A program made the translations under genes and the position numbers. A stretch of DNA of 64,000 nucleotides from Pontederia crassipes (Eukaryota > Streptophyta > Magnoliopsida > Commelinales > Pontederiaceae): the NCBI GenBank assembly GCA_030549335.1, contig JAUKPH010000017.1:10129501-10193500 (forward strand), read 5' to 3'. This document shows, one piece after another, positions 46,051-57,781 of the stretch. The notes under the pieces were generated by a model that was given only the letters and a program-made list of their open reading frames with translations, had not been told where the DNA came from and did no database searches. How positions within the stretch are numbered: the stretch's first letter is position 1; each line of letters begins with the position of its first letter.

Positions 46051-47955
46051 CACTACTAGAAAAACGCGGATTACCGACGGTTTTTCAGTCGAAATCGATC
46101 CATCGAAAAAACGCTCGTCGCAAATGGATTTGCGACCGTTGAAAAAAATTCGTCGAAAATATCGACGATTCTGGCCGTCGGAACAGTCCCCGGCGGTTCG
46201 ATCCGTCGAAATTTTCCGACGGTTGCAACTGCCGGAAAAGTCCCCGGCGGTTCGAACCGTCGATATTTCCGACGGTTGCAACCGCCGAAAAAGGCCGGCG
46301 GTCCGAACCGTCGATATTTCTGATAGTTGCAACCGCCGGAAAAGGTCGACCCGTCGAAATTTCCGACAGTTGCAACCGCCGAAAGAGACCGGCGGTCCGA
46401 GCCGTCGCAACTTTTCGACGGGCCCAACTGTCGAAACTTTAGACGGGCATCGCAACCGTCGATCTTTTGACGGTCGTAACCGTCGCAAATAATTTTTTAT
46501 AGATCGACGGTTGCGATGCCCGTCGCAAATAATTTTTTAAATATAAAAAAAAATTAGCGGCCGGATCCGGCCGCCTGACGTTCGGATCCGGCCGCTGGAG
46601 GCCAGATCCGTACAGGCGGCCGGATCCGCTGCCAGGCTGCCGGATCCGGCGCCAGGCGGCCGGATCCGCCGCCAGACGGCCGGATCCGGCCCGCTTGGCA
46701 GCCGATCCAGCACCACGCGACCGGATCCGGGCGCTGGAGGCAGGAACCGGCCCGCCTGGCGGCTGATCCGGCCGCTGGAGGCCGATCCGGCCGCCTGGCG
46801 GCTGATCCGGCCGCTGGAGGCCGATCCGGCCGCCTGACGGCCGATCCGGTCGCGATCCGAACGGCCACGGCCGGATCCGGCCGACAGCAGAGAGAGAGAT
46901 GCCGGCGCGGAGCGGGAGAGAGAGAGATACGCCGGCGCGGAAGAGGGTCGCCGGTGCGGGAGAGGGTCGCCGACGTCCGGCGTGGGAGGGTCGCCGGCGT
47001 CCGGCGCGCGGGAGAGGCCGATCCGGTGCTCGCGGCCGGGAGAGGGAGAGAGGAGAGGAGGGGGAGAGAGAGAGGAGTGGAGGGAGGAGAGGAGGGGGAG
47101 AGAGAGGAGTGGAGGGAGGAGGGAGAGAGAAGAGGGAGGAGGGAAAATATATAAAGGAAAAAAGTGGAAAGAAAACGGGAAAAGGGAAAAAAAAGCGGGA
47201 TAACAAATTTTAATTACCGACGGTTTCGGCCATCGACAACGTAAATAATAAATATTTTTATTTTATTTAGTTATATAAAATATTTATTTTTTATTTTACC
47301 GATGGTTATGACCTTCGGAAATTGCGGTGGATTTTGTGACGGATGGATATCCGTCGGAAATATCGACGTTCCTAATCGTCGAAAAATTAAATAATAATAT
47401 AATAAATTATATAATTAATTTTTTTATTTCCGACGGTCACAACCGTCGGAAAATCCGTCGAAAAAATTTAATAATAATATTAAAAATATATAATTTAATT
47501 TTTTTATTTCTGACGGTCCTAACCGTCGGAAAAGTCGTCGGAAATTGCGACGGATAAATATCCGTCGAAAATATCGACGTTCCTAATCGTCGAAAAATTA
47601 AATAATAATATAATAAATTATATAATTAATTTTTTAATTTCCGACGGCCGTGACCGTCAGAAAATCCGTCAAAAAAATTTAATAATAATACTAAAAAATA
47701 TATAATTTAATTTTTTTATTTCCGACGGTCGTAACCATCAGAAAAGTCGTCGGAAATTACGACGGATGGATATCCGTCGAAAATATCGACGTTCCTAATC
47801 GTCAAAAAATTAAATAATAATATAAATTATTTTCGACAGTCATAACCATCGAAAAATCCGTCAGAAACGGAACCGTCGAAAAATTCGTCGCAAATTGCGA
47901 CGGATTTAGAACCGTCGAAAATTATCCGTCGGAAAATCACGATTTTCTTGTAGTG
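46051..47955. mobile_element. Complete CACTA element of the CGACGG family (1.9 kb)
   Basis: It starts CACTACTAGAAAAACG and ends CGATTTTCTTGTAGTG, with an ATA duplication at 46048-46050 and 47956-47958. The left quarter has alternating CCGGCGGTTCGAACCGTCG-type palindromes. A GC-rich array follows, then a GAGAGG-rich block, the core, and long repeats of CGACGGATGGATATCCGTCG type. Long open frames across 46070-47210 result from the GC-rich repeats and match no protein. Confidence 0.92.
46555..46890. repeat. GC-rich minisatellite (GGCCGGATCCGGCCGCC units)
   Basis: About fifteen imperfect, self-palindromic units of roughly 17-25 bp, very rich in CpG, inside the CACTA element. A related array is at 32170-32560. 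Confidence 0.85.
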
Positions 47956-49801
47956 ATAAGACCTTCCTACTCTATTCCCGCATGCAAGCGATATCCATCT
48001 CCCACGAACAACTTTGATATAGATTAAATTATCTTCATCTTTGAATGTATGCGTTCGTGACTTTGTTTGAAGCTGTTGAATGATGTTGTGCTTGGCATCT
48101 TTTAATCAAAATTATCACTAAATCATTGATTTAAAATGATGATAGTCTTCGTTGACAAATATTTTTAATTAAAAATCAATGACATAATTTGTTCCAAGCC
48201 GTGAACCAATTCAATTTGACGTAACTAATTTATTAGGTCGGGTCAAGTACACTATCCAAATGGACAGCGCAGTTTGGGTCGGATGGTCCGACCATCTTTT
48301 TTTTTTTATTTTTTATATTATTAAATATAAAAATATTATTAAATGTTTATTTTAAGACAAATAAGATTTCTTAATATTGAAATATTATTTTCATATTTAA
48401 AATACTTTATTTTATTTTCTAAAATCAAATATAAAATTCAAACTAAGTAAAAATAGTAAATAATAAAATAAAAAATTGAATCACCCGATCGAATCGGATC
48501 GACTCGAGTTAAAAAATCTCAACATGTACCTAACCCAAATCCTGATCGGATTAGGATCGAGTCGGGTCGGATTCAACCCGACCACCAACCAAATCAGATT
48601 TGATCCTCGGGATCATTGGTCGATCCGATTTAATGATCACCCCTAATTAAGTATGCATATTCTTAAATGCTATGACCACAAGATAATGTTTTAAAATGAA
48701 GCGAGATGGATATTTTAGTTATTACGATTCCTAAAAATGTCCGTTTGTGCTCTTTGTAATCAATGTACATGGGAATAGTGATAAAAGAAGAATGAAAGGG
48801 GGTGTGAACGATGGACTAGATACGTACGCTGGAAGATGGTAAGATTTGGTGGCTGCATGCGACCGTTCCATATAAATAATATATGTATAGTATGATGGAA
48901 CAAGTCTTGTGTATATCTTAAGACCATGAATGATGCCATATGCCCAAAAGAAAATGATGCCATATGCCAACTGTATAAAGTTTTAAATTTATTTTTACTT
49001 AAGCTCAATATTATACATACATCTATTTATATTGTTCAGTTAGTTAGTAGATCAGAACTCAAACAAAATAAAAGGAATTAAAAGGATTAAATTTAAAAAC
49101 AACACAAAACATCTCATATAAGTTCGTATGCAAAAATGAGTTATAAGTTTATTTATTGCCACGTTTGCATATATACATATGATTCCACACGTTTTTATCG
49201 ATCAAAATTCATGGGTACAGATGTTCCCACGAAAGAAATGAATTATGATCAAACTACTGAGCTCCATATATGCATGCATGTGCTTAATGTACTCTTCCAC
49301 AAACACTTTGTTGAATCAATAGCTTTCTTTTCTAAATGGTGAACCCATTAACTATTCAAGCAATAACTTTAGCTTTCACCTTGTGGGGGACTCGTTTATA
49401 TTTAACTTTTTCAGCAGTGGCGCCGTGTAATAGCATTGACCTTTTTTCTTTAATAATGCAAGTTACGCGTGCTACTTCTTTTTTTTTTGTTGAAAAGTTA
49501 TGCATGCTGCTTTTCACACGATTCCACAATTTTATTCTCCACTATTGAGCTATGAGTTATTTATTTACTTCACATAATTGTAGCACATAATAATGTAATC
49601 TATGAGAAAAAAAGTTATATCACACCTAACTATTATTTTTTTCATAGAGTGGACATTGATGTAATCTATCTTGATGCATTCGGTATCAAATAAAAGATCA
49701 TGAACAGTAATAATGCTGTCAGATCAGATCCACTAACAAGCATATCATTTGTTCATGGCATACATATTAATGTTGGTAACCTAACTTTCTAATTCGTTGA
49801 T

Positions 49802-49852
<51 letters not shown>

Positions 49853-50105
49853 TGCATCCACTAATCATATTGTTTTAGAAATGAAAAGCTTGGTGTGAAT
49901 GTGATGCATGAAACATCAAAAAAAATTTTTTTGTTTTTTATACCTTTTTAACCCTGACTCAATCAAATGGATGTAATCATTTGATTCAATTCACACGTGT
50001 TCCTTAACGTTGAATGAGTTTTGGTACACTGTGATGGAAGACCAAGTCATCCTTGGCCGGTAGTATGACTGCCTCTTTCAGGACCTGCTCGATCCATTTC
50101 CTTCA
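47956..50105. other. AT-rich region upstream of the GDSL gene
   Basis: No gene recognised. 48230-48640 has repeated CGGGTCGGGT / GATCGGATT words and may be an old inverted-repeat element. A (TA)n run lies at 49806-49846, about 300 bp upstream of the GDSL TATA box. Confidence 0.5.
49806..49846. repeat. (TA)n microsatellite upstream of the GDSL gene
   Basis: An uninterrupted TA run of about 40 bp. Confidence 0.95.
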
Positions 50106-50115
50106 TATATAAATA
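50106..50115 (+). promoter_or_regulatory. TATA box of the GDSL gene
   Basis: TATATAAATA lies 139 bp before the ATG, predicting transcription start near 50138. The leader then contains a CT-rich tract (50175-50205), common in plant 5' UTRs. Confidence 0.7.
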
Positions 50116-50253
50116 CGTGGGCGTCGGAAGTTGGTGAACTACAAAACTGAGAGGTGTGAGAAACAAGACCTTTCCATCTCCTCTCTCTCTCTTCCTCTCT
50201 GGCTGTTGATCTAATCTGAGTAAAGAATTGATTGAGGAGGAAGATCAATAAGA

Positions 50254-51773
50254 ATGAGGCCAATTATATTTGGTGCTGTTCTCTTTGTTGTGCTCTTCGC
50301 CGGATCCGCATCCTCCTCGCCAGCGGTGCTGTCACAAGTGCCGGCCGTCTATGTGTTCGGCGACTCCACGGCCGACGTCGGCAACAACAATTACCTGCCG
50401 GGGAACAACGCCAAGGCCAACTTCCCGCACTACGGCATCGACTTCCCGCACCAGCGGCCGACCGGCAGGTTTAGCAACGGCTACAATGGCATCGACTTCA
50501 TGGGTGCGTAAATGTGTATATATATATGGCTGCATGGTGCTTAGAGCTTTTGAATGTATTAACAGTACCATCTAACCTGCAGTTGTTCTTTTCGTGTCAT
50601 CAGCTATTAACATTGGATTCAGGAGGAGCCCCCCGCCGTACCTTTCTATTGTAAACGCTACGAGCAACCAAATCCTCAAAGGCCTGAGAGGAGTCAACTT
50701 TGCATCTGGAGGATCAGGAATTCTTGACACGACTGTAATCATCGATCGACCTCAACCTTCTTTTAAATCATTATTTTTTTGTTCGTTTTCAATTCTTAAT
50801 TCCTGCAGCAGGTCATGATGTTGTACTCAAATTTAACGAGATTAATTATCATCAGGGGTCTACCATCACGATGACAAAGCAGATCGAGTACTTCTCGAGT
50901 CTGAAAGCGAAGATCGTGGCTCACTTGGGCGCCGAGAAGACGAACGATCTGCTCTCCAAATCCATCTTCATAGTTAGCTCCGGAGGCAACGACGTGTTCG
51001 CCTTTGCAGCACAAAACAGCTCCCCGAATAGCACCCAAATCGCGCAGTTCTTTAACCTCATGCTGTCTAAATATCAACAGCATCTCCAGGTGACTGAGAG
51101 AATTCTAATTACTTGTCTGAACTCTGCAACTGTACTTTACATGAACACAAAGCACTAACGATAAATATGTTGGTTCTCTGCGTGCATGCAGTCACTGTAT
51201 GATTTAGGAGCGAGAAAGTTCGCAATAGTGGACGTCCCATTCATCGGCTGCACGCCATACGCGAGGGTCCAAAACCCTACAGGCGCCTGCATCGATTCCC
51301 TGAACGGTCTGGCTAAAAGCTTCAACAACGCCACCAAGCTCCTCCTGCAAAGCCTCAGCACCACCATGGAAGGGATGAAGTATTCCATTGGCAGCTCTTA
51401 CAACTTGGTTTCCAGCATCATTGCCAACCCCCAGGGCGTCGGTAAGCTCCACCTCCATGCATTGCATGCCCTGTCATACGCCACCGCTGTTGATCCTAAC
51501 AGAACTATATAGGCATTAATAAATTAAACTGTTTGATCGATCCTGCCTGCAGGGTTCGAGGAGGTGAAGAGCGCGTGCTGCGGAAGCGGCAAGTTGAACG
51601 CGGCCACGTCGTGCGCGCCAAACACGACCTACTGCGGCGATCGCGGGCGGTACCTGTTCTGGGACAGGATTCATCCCACGCACGCCACGTCCAAGAAGGC
51701 GGGCTTGGCCTTCTACAGTGGATCTCTCGAGTTCGCAAGTCCCATTAATTTGAAGCAGCTGGTTGATGCATAG
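50254..51773 (+). CDS. GDSL esterase/lipase, five exons
   Basis: Exons 50254-50503, 50604-50734, 50856-51089, 51192-51441 and 51553-51773 all have GT...AG introns of about 100-120 bp and join in frame to 361 residues, the usual size of this family. Residues 1-22 (MRPIIFGAVLFVVLFAGSAS) look like a secretion signal, pointing to the endomembrane system, apoplast or cell wall. Block I is VFGDSTADVGNNN with the catalytic Ser38; block II is VNFASGGSGI (114-123); block III GGND places the oxyanion Asn at 172; block V WDRIHPT gives Asp326 and His329. All catalytic residues are present. These enzymes hydrolyse acyl or acetyl esters such as lipids, cutin precursors or cell-wall polysaccharide esters; the substrate cannot be told from sequence. 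Exons are GC-rich against AT-rich introns and flanks. It is the only intact protein gene in the window and contains no transposon. Confidence 0.96.
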
Positions 51774-51881
51774 TGATTGATGACACTATTGACACTCCAC
51801 ACAGTTAGAAGATCTCATCACAAGCAAAATATTCTTCCTTGATTCGTTTTTTTTTCTCATCTGATATTAAATATTTTGTAG

Positions 51882-51887
51882 AATAAA
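51882..51887 (+). terminator. Likely polyadenylation signal of the GDSL gene
   Basis: AATAAA 109 bp after the stop codon, followed by T-rich DNA and a (TA)n run at 51914-51955. Confidence 0.5.
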
Positions 51888-51912
51888 TGCCTCTTGTAGC
51901 TTATTGGCATGG

Positions 51913-51913
<1 letters not shown>

Positions 51914-51955
<42 letters not shown>
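51914..51955. repeat. (TA)n microsatellite after the GDSL gene
   Basis: About 42 bp of uninterrupted TA. Confidence 0.95.
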
Positions 51956-51957
<2 letters not shown>

Positions 51958-53929
51958 TGCAATAAGAGTTGATGGTATGAAAGGAGCCTTTTTTTTTAAT
52001 TAGTTGCCAAAGCTTACTTTGTAAATGAAAAATGATATTAGTAAAATAATTGCTTGATTCCCCTAAAGAAAAAACGCTCTTATTGTCACCACTTTAAGTT
52101 TTCTATTTTACTCTTCGTTGTATTCTAATCTACCTTTACTACTTCTCTCTCTCTCTCTCTCTCTCCCCCCCCCCCCCCCCCCCCCCCCTATTCTAGTTTA
52201 ATTTCCACCCAAATTTTTTTACCAAATCATATCCTAATTTAATTTTTTTCTCTCTCCTCGAATGGGTGCTTATATTTTTTCTGATAAAATAGTAATAGTA
52301 ATATTATATAATATGGAATATGAGAGATACATATATAAATTTAATTAGTATCGGAATTCTACAATTAGGTTAAATATATAAAAATCTTTGAAAAATATGT
52401 TCAAGAAAATGAAAAATAAAAGAAACTGAAAAAATATTTGAATGTTCTGAGTACTTACCAAGTCTAATTTATTCCCTTTTTCAACTTTTTATTTTCTGCA
52501 CTAATTTTTTTTATATGTTTCAAACTAATTTATTTGTATGTAACCTCAACAATTGAATGCTATGTTCATCTCGATGATTCGTATTCCACAACATTATCTT
52601 ATTCATGGAGTTGGATGGGAACCAAACTGGTGCGAAAGAACAAAAAAAAACAAGAAACAAGAAAGAAAAATATAAATCGAAAGGGCAATATGGTAAGTTG
52701 GAGGAGAAAATATACGTATATATATGTATGTGTAGGCCGGTAAGATTAAACTAATGGACATGTAATATGCAACAGTTTTTATTTATTAATTATTATTGAG
52801 AATATAAAATCAATGATGTTGTTCTTCCTATCGGCTTATGTTTTTAGGAAGAGTTAAATCTCGTTAAACTCTTATTAAAAAAATATTTTTCTCTTTTAGT
52901 TGGCTATATCTATAATAGCTAGAAAAGTCTTTTGACAGAATTATCTCTTTAGTCGACAATGCCCTTCTTGAACATTCGGATTGGGATGAATCATTTACTC
53001 TTTTGTTGCACGAAACATGGTTACGAGTACTCTGCAAAACTTCTATTAGTCGGTTCGAATTCGACTAGTTCCTGCAGCGTCATCCTGGAAATCTTGTAAT
53101 ATGAATCACAGATAAAGTTGACTACGTACCCGAGTGGATGACCCTGCAGGTAGCTCGACTGTGTTACCGGTTATTGAAAACTGACACATTTTTTGTTGGC
53201 GTCAGCCTCTTCTTTCTGAGCGAGGATCTAACTAAGATTTTTGGACTAGAATCATTTCCTTCCCGCTCCGCACCTCGGTAAGCTTGAACTAAATCAAAAA
53301 TTGTCGGTAGCTCATACTTGAAAGGCAATATTAAAAATATAAAATCAGCTTTTAGAAAAATTAATCAACATATCAAATTTGACAAATATTAACTTGCGAG
53401 AACACAATAAGCGTTTCACGTGAAATTAATCAAAAAGTCATATTTTAATCTAAGTTGTATATATATTCAATAATTGTGTTAATCTAAGTCACGTGAAATA
53501 TGCAGTTAAATAATCTATTCGATAAGTCAGCAAAATAGTGTATTCGTTAATATAATTGTGTATAGGCAATATGTTTCCATAAAGTTTCTTAATTACTTTG
53601 CAGAGATCTCTAGAAGCTAGTTATACCCTTCTTTGTTTTTTGCATTGTTTGGCATATTCAAATAAATAGAGACTAATATTGTGACTTCATCAAAATTCTG
53701 TTTAATATGTTTGATACTATGAATTATAGGATATAAACTTGTGATTTGAGACGTCAGGCTTTGGTAGCATTTGGAGATTTTTTACTTTTACGTGATCTCG
53801 TTCATTCTCTTAATTTAATAATTTGTTTTATTAAATAAAATTAATATATTTTTATTACTTTCAACATTTTAAAATTTTTCATAGTTACGCTTTCAAAGAA
53901 TAAAACATTGAATTTCTTGCATCGCTGAA
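51956..53929. other. Spacer, no gene recognised
   Basis: AT-rich to 52900. 52905-53300 is more balanced in composition and might be an old gene or element fragment, but all frames are broken and no family is recognised. Confidence 0.45.
52144..52188. repeat. (CT)n followed by a 24-base C run
   Basis: A CT dinucleotide tract from 52144 passes directly into 24 consecutive C residues (52165-52188). Confidence 0.95.
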
Positions 53930-54779
53930 ATTACAAGAAAACTAACTTTTTTCGACGAAAATTTTCCCACGGCCGGAAATCCTACGCAATTTGCAATCCT
54001 TTTCATATGGCTCTAGCCGTGAAAAATTTTTCACGACTCGAGCTATGAAAAATATTTCCCGCAGTCTAAACCGTCGGAAAGTCAAAAATATCGTCAAACT
54101 ATTCCGCCTATTTTTTTCCGCTTCTCACTCTTTTTATTCAACTCCTCGCTCTCTCCTCTCTCTACTTCTTTCCCACTCTCCTCTCTCCTCTCTCTCCCTC
54201 ACCGGCGTGCTCCTTTCAGACGATCAGCGCGACGACCGGCCATCTCTCGTAGGGCGCGCACGACCTCCCTTCTTAATTCCCTCGCAGGCGACACACGCAG
54301 AGGGATCCTACCCTGCGCAATTCGGATCCGGCCGCGCATAGGTCGAATCCGGTCCACGCACGGCCAGTTCCGACTGTGCGGATCGATTTTGGCCGTATAT
54401 GGCCAAATTCTTTTTATTTTCAAAAATGAACTTGCAACGATTTGAACCATGAAAAATTCCCATGGGTCCGACCGTAGGAAAATTTTTTCACAGCACCAAC
54501 TGTGGGAAGTTCTCACGGCTCGAGCCCTGAGGTCATGGAAATTTTTCCTGCGGGCCAAGCCGTGGGAAGCTCCCACGGCTCCGGCCGTGGAAAAGTTCGC
54601 ACGGTTTCGGCCGTGAAAATATTTTTTCTCAAGATCGGAGCTGTCGGAAAATGTTTACGACGAGCATTTTTATGACGGATAGTCCTATAAAAAAATTCAT
54701 CGCAAAGTGTATTTCCCGACGATTTTTTCTCATTTTGCGACGGCTCGGACCGTCAAAAATACGCATTTTTTTTGTAGTG
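53930..54779. mobile_element. CACTA element, CCCACGGC subfamily (850 bp)
   Basis: The right end TTTTTTTTGTAGTG stops at 54779. The left end is mutated to AATTACAAGAAAACTAAC. TGA at 53927-53929 and 54780-54782 is the target duplication. Repeats are of the CCCACGGCT / AGCCGTGGGAA type in the right half, with a CT-rich and a GC-rich block between. Non-coding. Confidence 0.82.
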
Positions 54780-54782
54780 TGA

Positions 54783-55261
54783 TGTTTATAGACATAAACA
54801 TGAGTTCTTATCCATTATAATTATGATTAAAAGCTTTTGGATAATTGACAATGTAAACCATACATGTAAGGTTATTTCCTAATTATAAATTTATTCAATC
54901 AATATATTTTACCAAATATTATATTTTTTTACAAGATAATCACTAAACATTAGTAATGATTTGCTACTTAGATCGTGACGCCATCTTAATTCTTAGTTTC
55001 GTCGTGATTTTAGTGGCTTGTCTGCGTGATTGAAATCTCTTTATTTTCAACGAAAAAAAAGTGAGAGATTTCAGTCACAGAGACATCAAACATATCAATC
55101 AATCCAATCGGATGATAAAAAAAAGAAGAGAGAGAGAGAAACCCAAGTCGTATAACAAAACCCCACAGTAACAATGAAAAGAATAACAAAAAACACACGC
55201 AATATATGTTTGAATATAATTTCATATGCTTCTCTTCGTTTTTGAGAGAATTTGCCATAGT
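54783..55261. other. Spacer between a CACTA element and the hairpin locus
   Basis: AT-rich. On the minus strand it lies downstream of the hairpin and could hold the rest of its primary transcript. The minus-strand open frame spanning 55375-55010 runs through the hairpin and a simple repeat and is not considered a protein. Confidence 0.4.
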
Positions 55262-55284
55262 AAGAGAGAGAGAGAGAGAGAGGT

Positions 55285-55367
55285 GGGAGCTCTCTTCAAT
55301 CCAAACGGGAAAGGAAGAAGGCCACAATGACTTCTTTACTTCCTGGTTTGGACTGAAGAGAGTTCCC
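55285..55367 (-). ncRNA. miR159/miR319-like hairpin precursor candidate
   Basis: Positions 55285-55306 pair with 55346-55367: 22 positions, with only one non-pair on either strand once G-U is allowed. The stem continues through GGAAG (55313-55317) and CTTCC (55339-55343), and the loop is about 21-25 nt. On the minus strand the 3' arm contains TTGGATTGAAGAGAGCTCCC, which differs from the canonical miR159 core TTGGATTGAAGGGAGCTCTA at one internal base plus the last two bases. As in true MIR159/319 genes the miRNA-like sequence is on the 3' arm. Known members of the family cleave GAMYB-type MYB (miR159) or TCP (miR319) mRNAs. The hairpin is far shorter than the usual 180-nt or longer precursors, so a young, compact paralogue or a hairpin made by inverted duplication are both possible. 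Confidence 0.6.
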
Positions 55368-55505
55368 AAACTCACAACTTACATGGCAAACTTCGCAGAA
55401 GAGAAAAGGGGAGGAAAATAACGATGAACAAGTTGATATGTAAACCGTCATACACGCAGTGTTTTGCAACATACATTTCTTATTAGTAGTAGAGAGGAGA
55501 GCCCC

Positions 55506-55512
55506 TTTTATA
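55506..55512 (-). promoter_or_regulatory. TATA box facing the hairpin
   Basis: The minus strand reads GGCTATAAAAGGGGC (55515-55501), a strong plant TATA box. Transcription would start near 55478, about 110 nt before the hairpin's first arm. No comparable element precedes the hairpin on the plus strand. Confidence 0.55.
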
Positions 55513-55515
55513 GCC

Positions 55516-57781
55516 ATTAATGGCCCGTAGAAAAATAGGTATTTTAAATATTATATATATTACATAAAAATGAACAAAAAATGTATAATTGTCAAGAAAA
55601 TTGATTTACACACAAAATTATGGGGATTCTCAAGAAACGACTATTAATTTTCCTGTCCTTCTTTTCTTAATAATTTAACTTGTTTCCTTATTTTGTCTTT
55701 ACGTACATGAACAAGGATGTTAGAATTGGTCGAACCGATTGGATCATTGAAGTGGATCATGATCGAACTAGATAGAAATAAAATAATATATAATTATACT
55801 ATTAAATAAAAAACGTATACAGTATATTTGTTACATATTCACCAAACGATATGCTATGAAAATTGGCTAACAATACAATTAAGGATAGATCAGAGAATAA
55901 TAAGATTCTAGAATTAATACAATGTGTAACAATTTATTTTATTTTCATTTTTTAATATTAATCACAAATCTGATTCTCACGTTTGTTTTTTCCTTTTTCC
56001 AAGCTCACCTTTCTTCCTTTTATTTTCTTCTTCTCCAGTTTTTTAATTGATTTTGTTCCGATATGTTTCCTTCTTATTTGATTTTTTCTCTCCTCAATTA
56101 GTTCTTCCCATTTAAATGAAATATTTTTTCCTTGTGTAATTTCCTCTTTTCAATCCTTAATTTTCTCTCATCATTTCACACCTAATTATTTGTTTTTTCT
56201 CTCTTCATTAAATCATAATTATTTCTTTCTACTTGAACTGAGGTGGTCGATAAAGGCATACAACAGCAAAAGATTTGAAACATAATCATCTCTGAAACAT
56301 AAGCGAAAGATGAAACAAAAGAGTTCGTAAAACATAAGTTTAGAGTTTTAGTTACAACATAAGTCTCACATATAAACATAAAAAAAATATTTTAAATGAC
56401 AAACTATTCATGTGCACACGTCATACCTTGTCTTTTGAAGCAAAAAAAGTGGTGTAAATGGTTTCTTCTTTACCTTTATTTAGAATGAAATAAGGATTCT
56501 AGTGAAATCTTCGATAATCTCGAGATCGAGAAGTCGAATGGGGGACGTAAGCCAATGGGGTCGAACATCAAACCCTTTTGACTTTGTGTTTGCACTCTCT
56601 TCCCCTTCTTCTCTTTCTTCCTTTCAGTTTTATTATGTTATGATTGTTATCCGAGCATTATTGTGTTTGTGAATTGAGTTTTATGAATTGATTTTGAGTT
56701 TATGCACCGATGGATCAGAGTTGAACTAGCACAGTAGTTGACTTGATCAAACTCGTGGCTGAATCGTTGAGCCGGACGATTTTATTGAATTGGGTTTTTA
56801 AATTTCCTATCTAAAAATATGAAGTTCAAGTAGGAAGTGAGTTTTGAACCTAGTACATCTCACTATTTAAAAAGGAGCATCATTCATTAAGCCATTGTAT
56901 GAACTCTGAGTTATTGTTACTAAAATATTGTTATTTAGTTTCTCTTGTTGTTGTTGAGCCACAATTTTTTTTTTCATATTTGAATATTGGAATAAAAATA
57001 ATCCAACTTTAACTAAAAAGAAATGTAAGATAATTTATTTATTTTGTTTAGATTTTAGCACTTCTTATTTGTCATAAAAAAATATAACTTAAGCACCTAT
57101 ATAAAGTATAAGTCATTTGATCTTTTCTAATTTTGTTTGTAACTCACTAGAGAATCAGGAAACAAAGAGAAGAGATCAAACAGAGATTAAAGAATTAAAA
57201 GAAAGGTCGATTCTTTTGGATCCTTCTTTTCTTCAAACGGAACGAACATAGTATATATTAAATTATATGTTCATGATTGAAGTAAACAAACTATTTGATC
57301 AACTATCTTCTTTCTTTACTTATTAATTTTTTTTAATGTTACTATTATATTTTAATATGTATAATTTATATTAGTTATCAATGAATATATGTTATTAGTA
57401 TTTTAATTAATTATATTTTTATATTATTTTGTTATCATTCGATCTGACCATCTAGGTTAATCGATCCATTAGATAAGATGTCCTATCCTAATTTTACTTT
57501 GACCCTAATCGATCCTAATTATTTTATTTTGTCTTCAACTTTGACTTTGACCCTCAACTTTTAAAATGTATACCAACTATCAAATATAGCCTATTAACTT
57601 TGACAAAGTTGCTTGCATTTAGTAGACACAATAAATTAAGAAAGTAAAAATATTATCTTTAGTTTGATGATAATTAACTTTCAAATATTATATATTGATT
57701 GGGAACTAAAAATTGATAATAATATAATATGCATCAAACATGTTTTTTTAATTCAAACCAAGTTTATTTGGTTCGATATTG
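55516..57781. other. AT-rich spacer, no gene recognised
   Basis: Simple T/C-rich stretches (55980-56200) and short chance frames only. A GAGTTTTGAACCTAGTA string near 56840 resembles common degenerate plant repeats. Confidence 0.5.

Noticed and set aside
46071..47206. Long frames on both strands, up to 255 residues
   Set aside because: They translate CACTA palindromic repeats and the GGCCGGATCC minisatellite; no protein family and no codon bias.
48230..48640. Possible inverted-repeat element with CGGGTCGGGT words
   Set aside because: Borders and duplication could not be established.
55010..55375. Minus-strand 121-residue open frame with a hydrophobic stretch
   Set aside because: It runs through the hairpin arms and a GA/CT simple repeat and resembles no family; the hairpin explains the locus better.
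56780..56900. tRNA-like or SINE-like string GAGTTTTGAACCTAGTA
   Set aside because: It cannot be folded into a tRNA by eye and lacks an A box.
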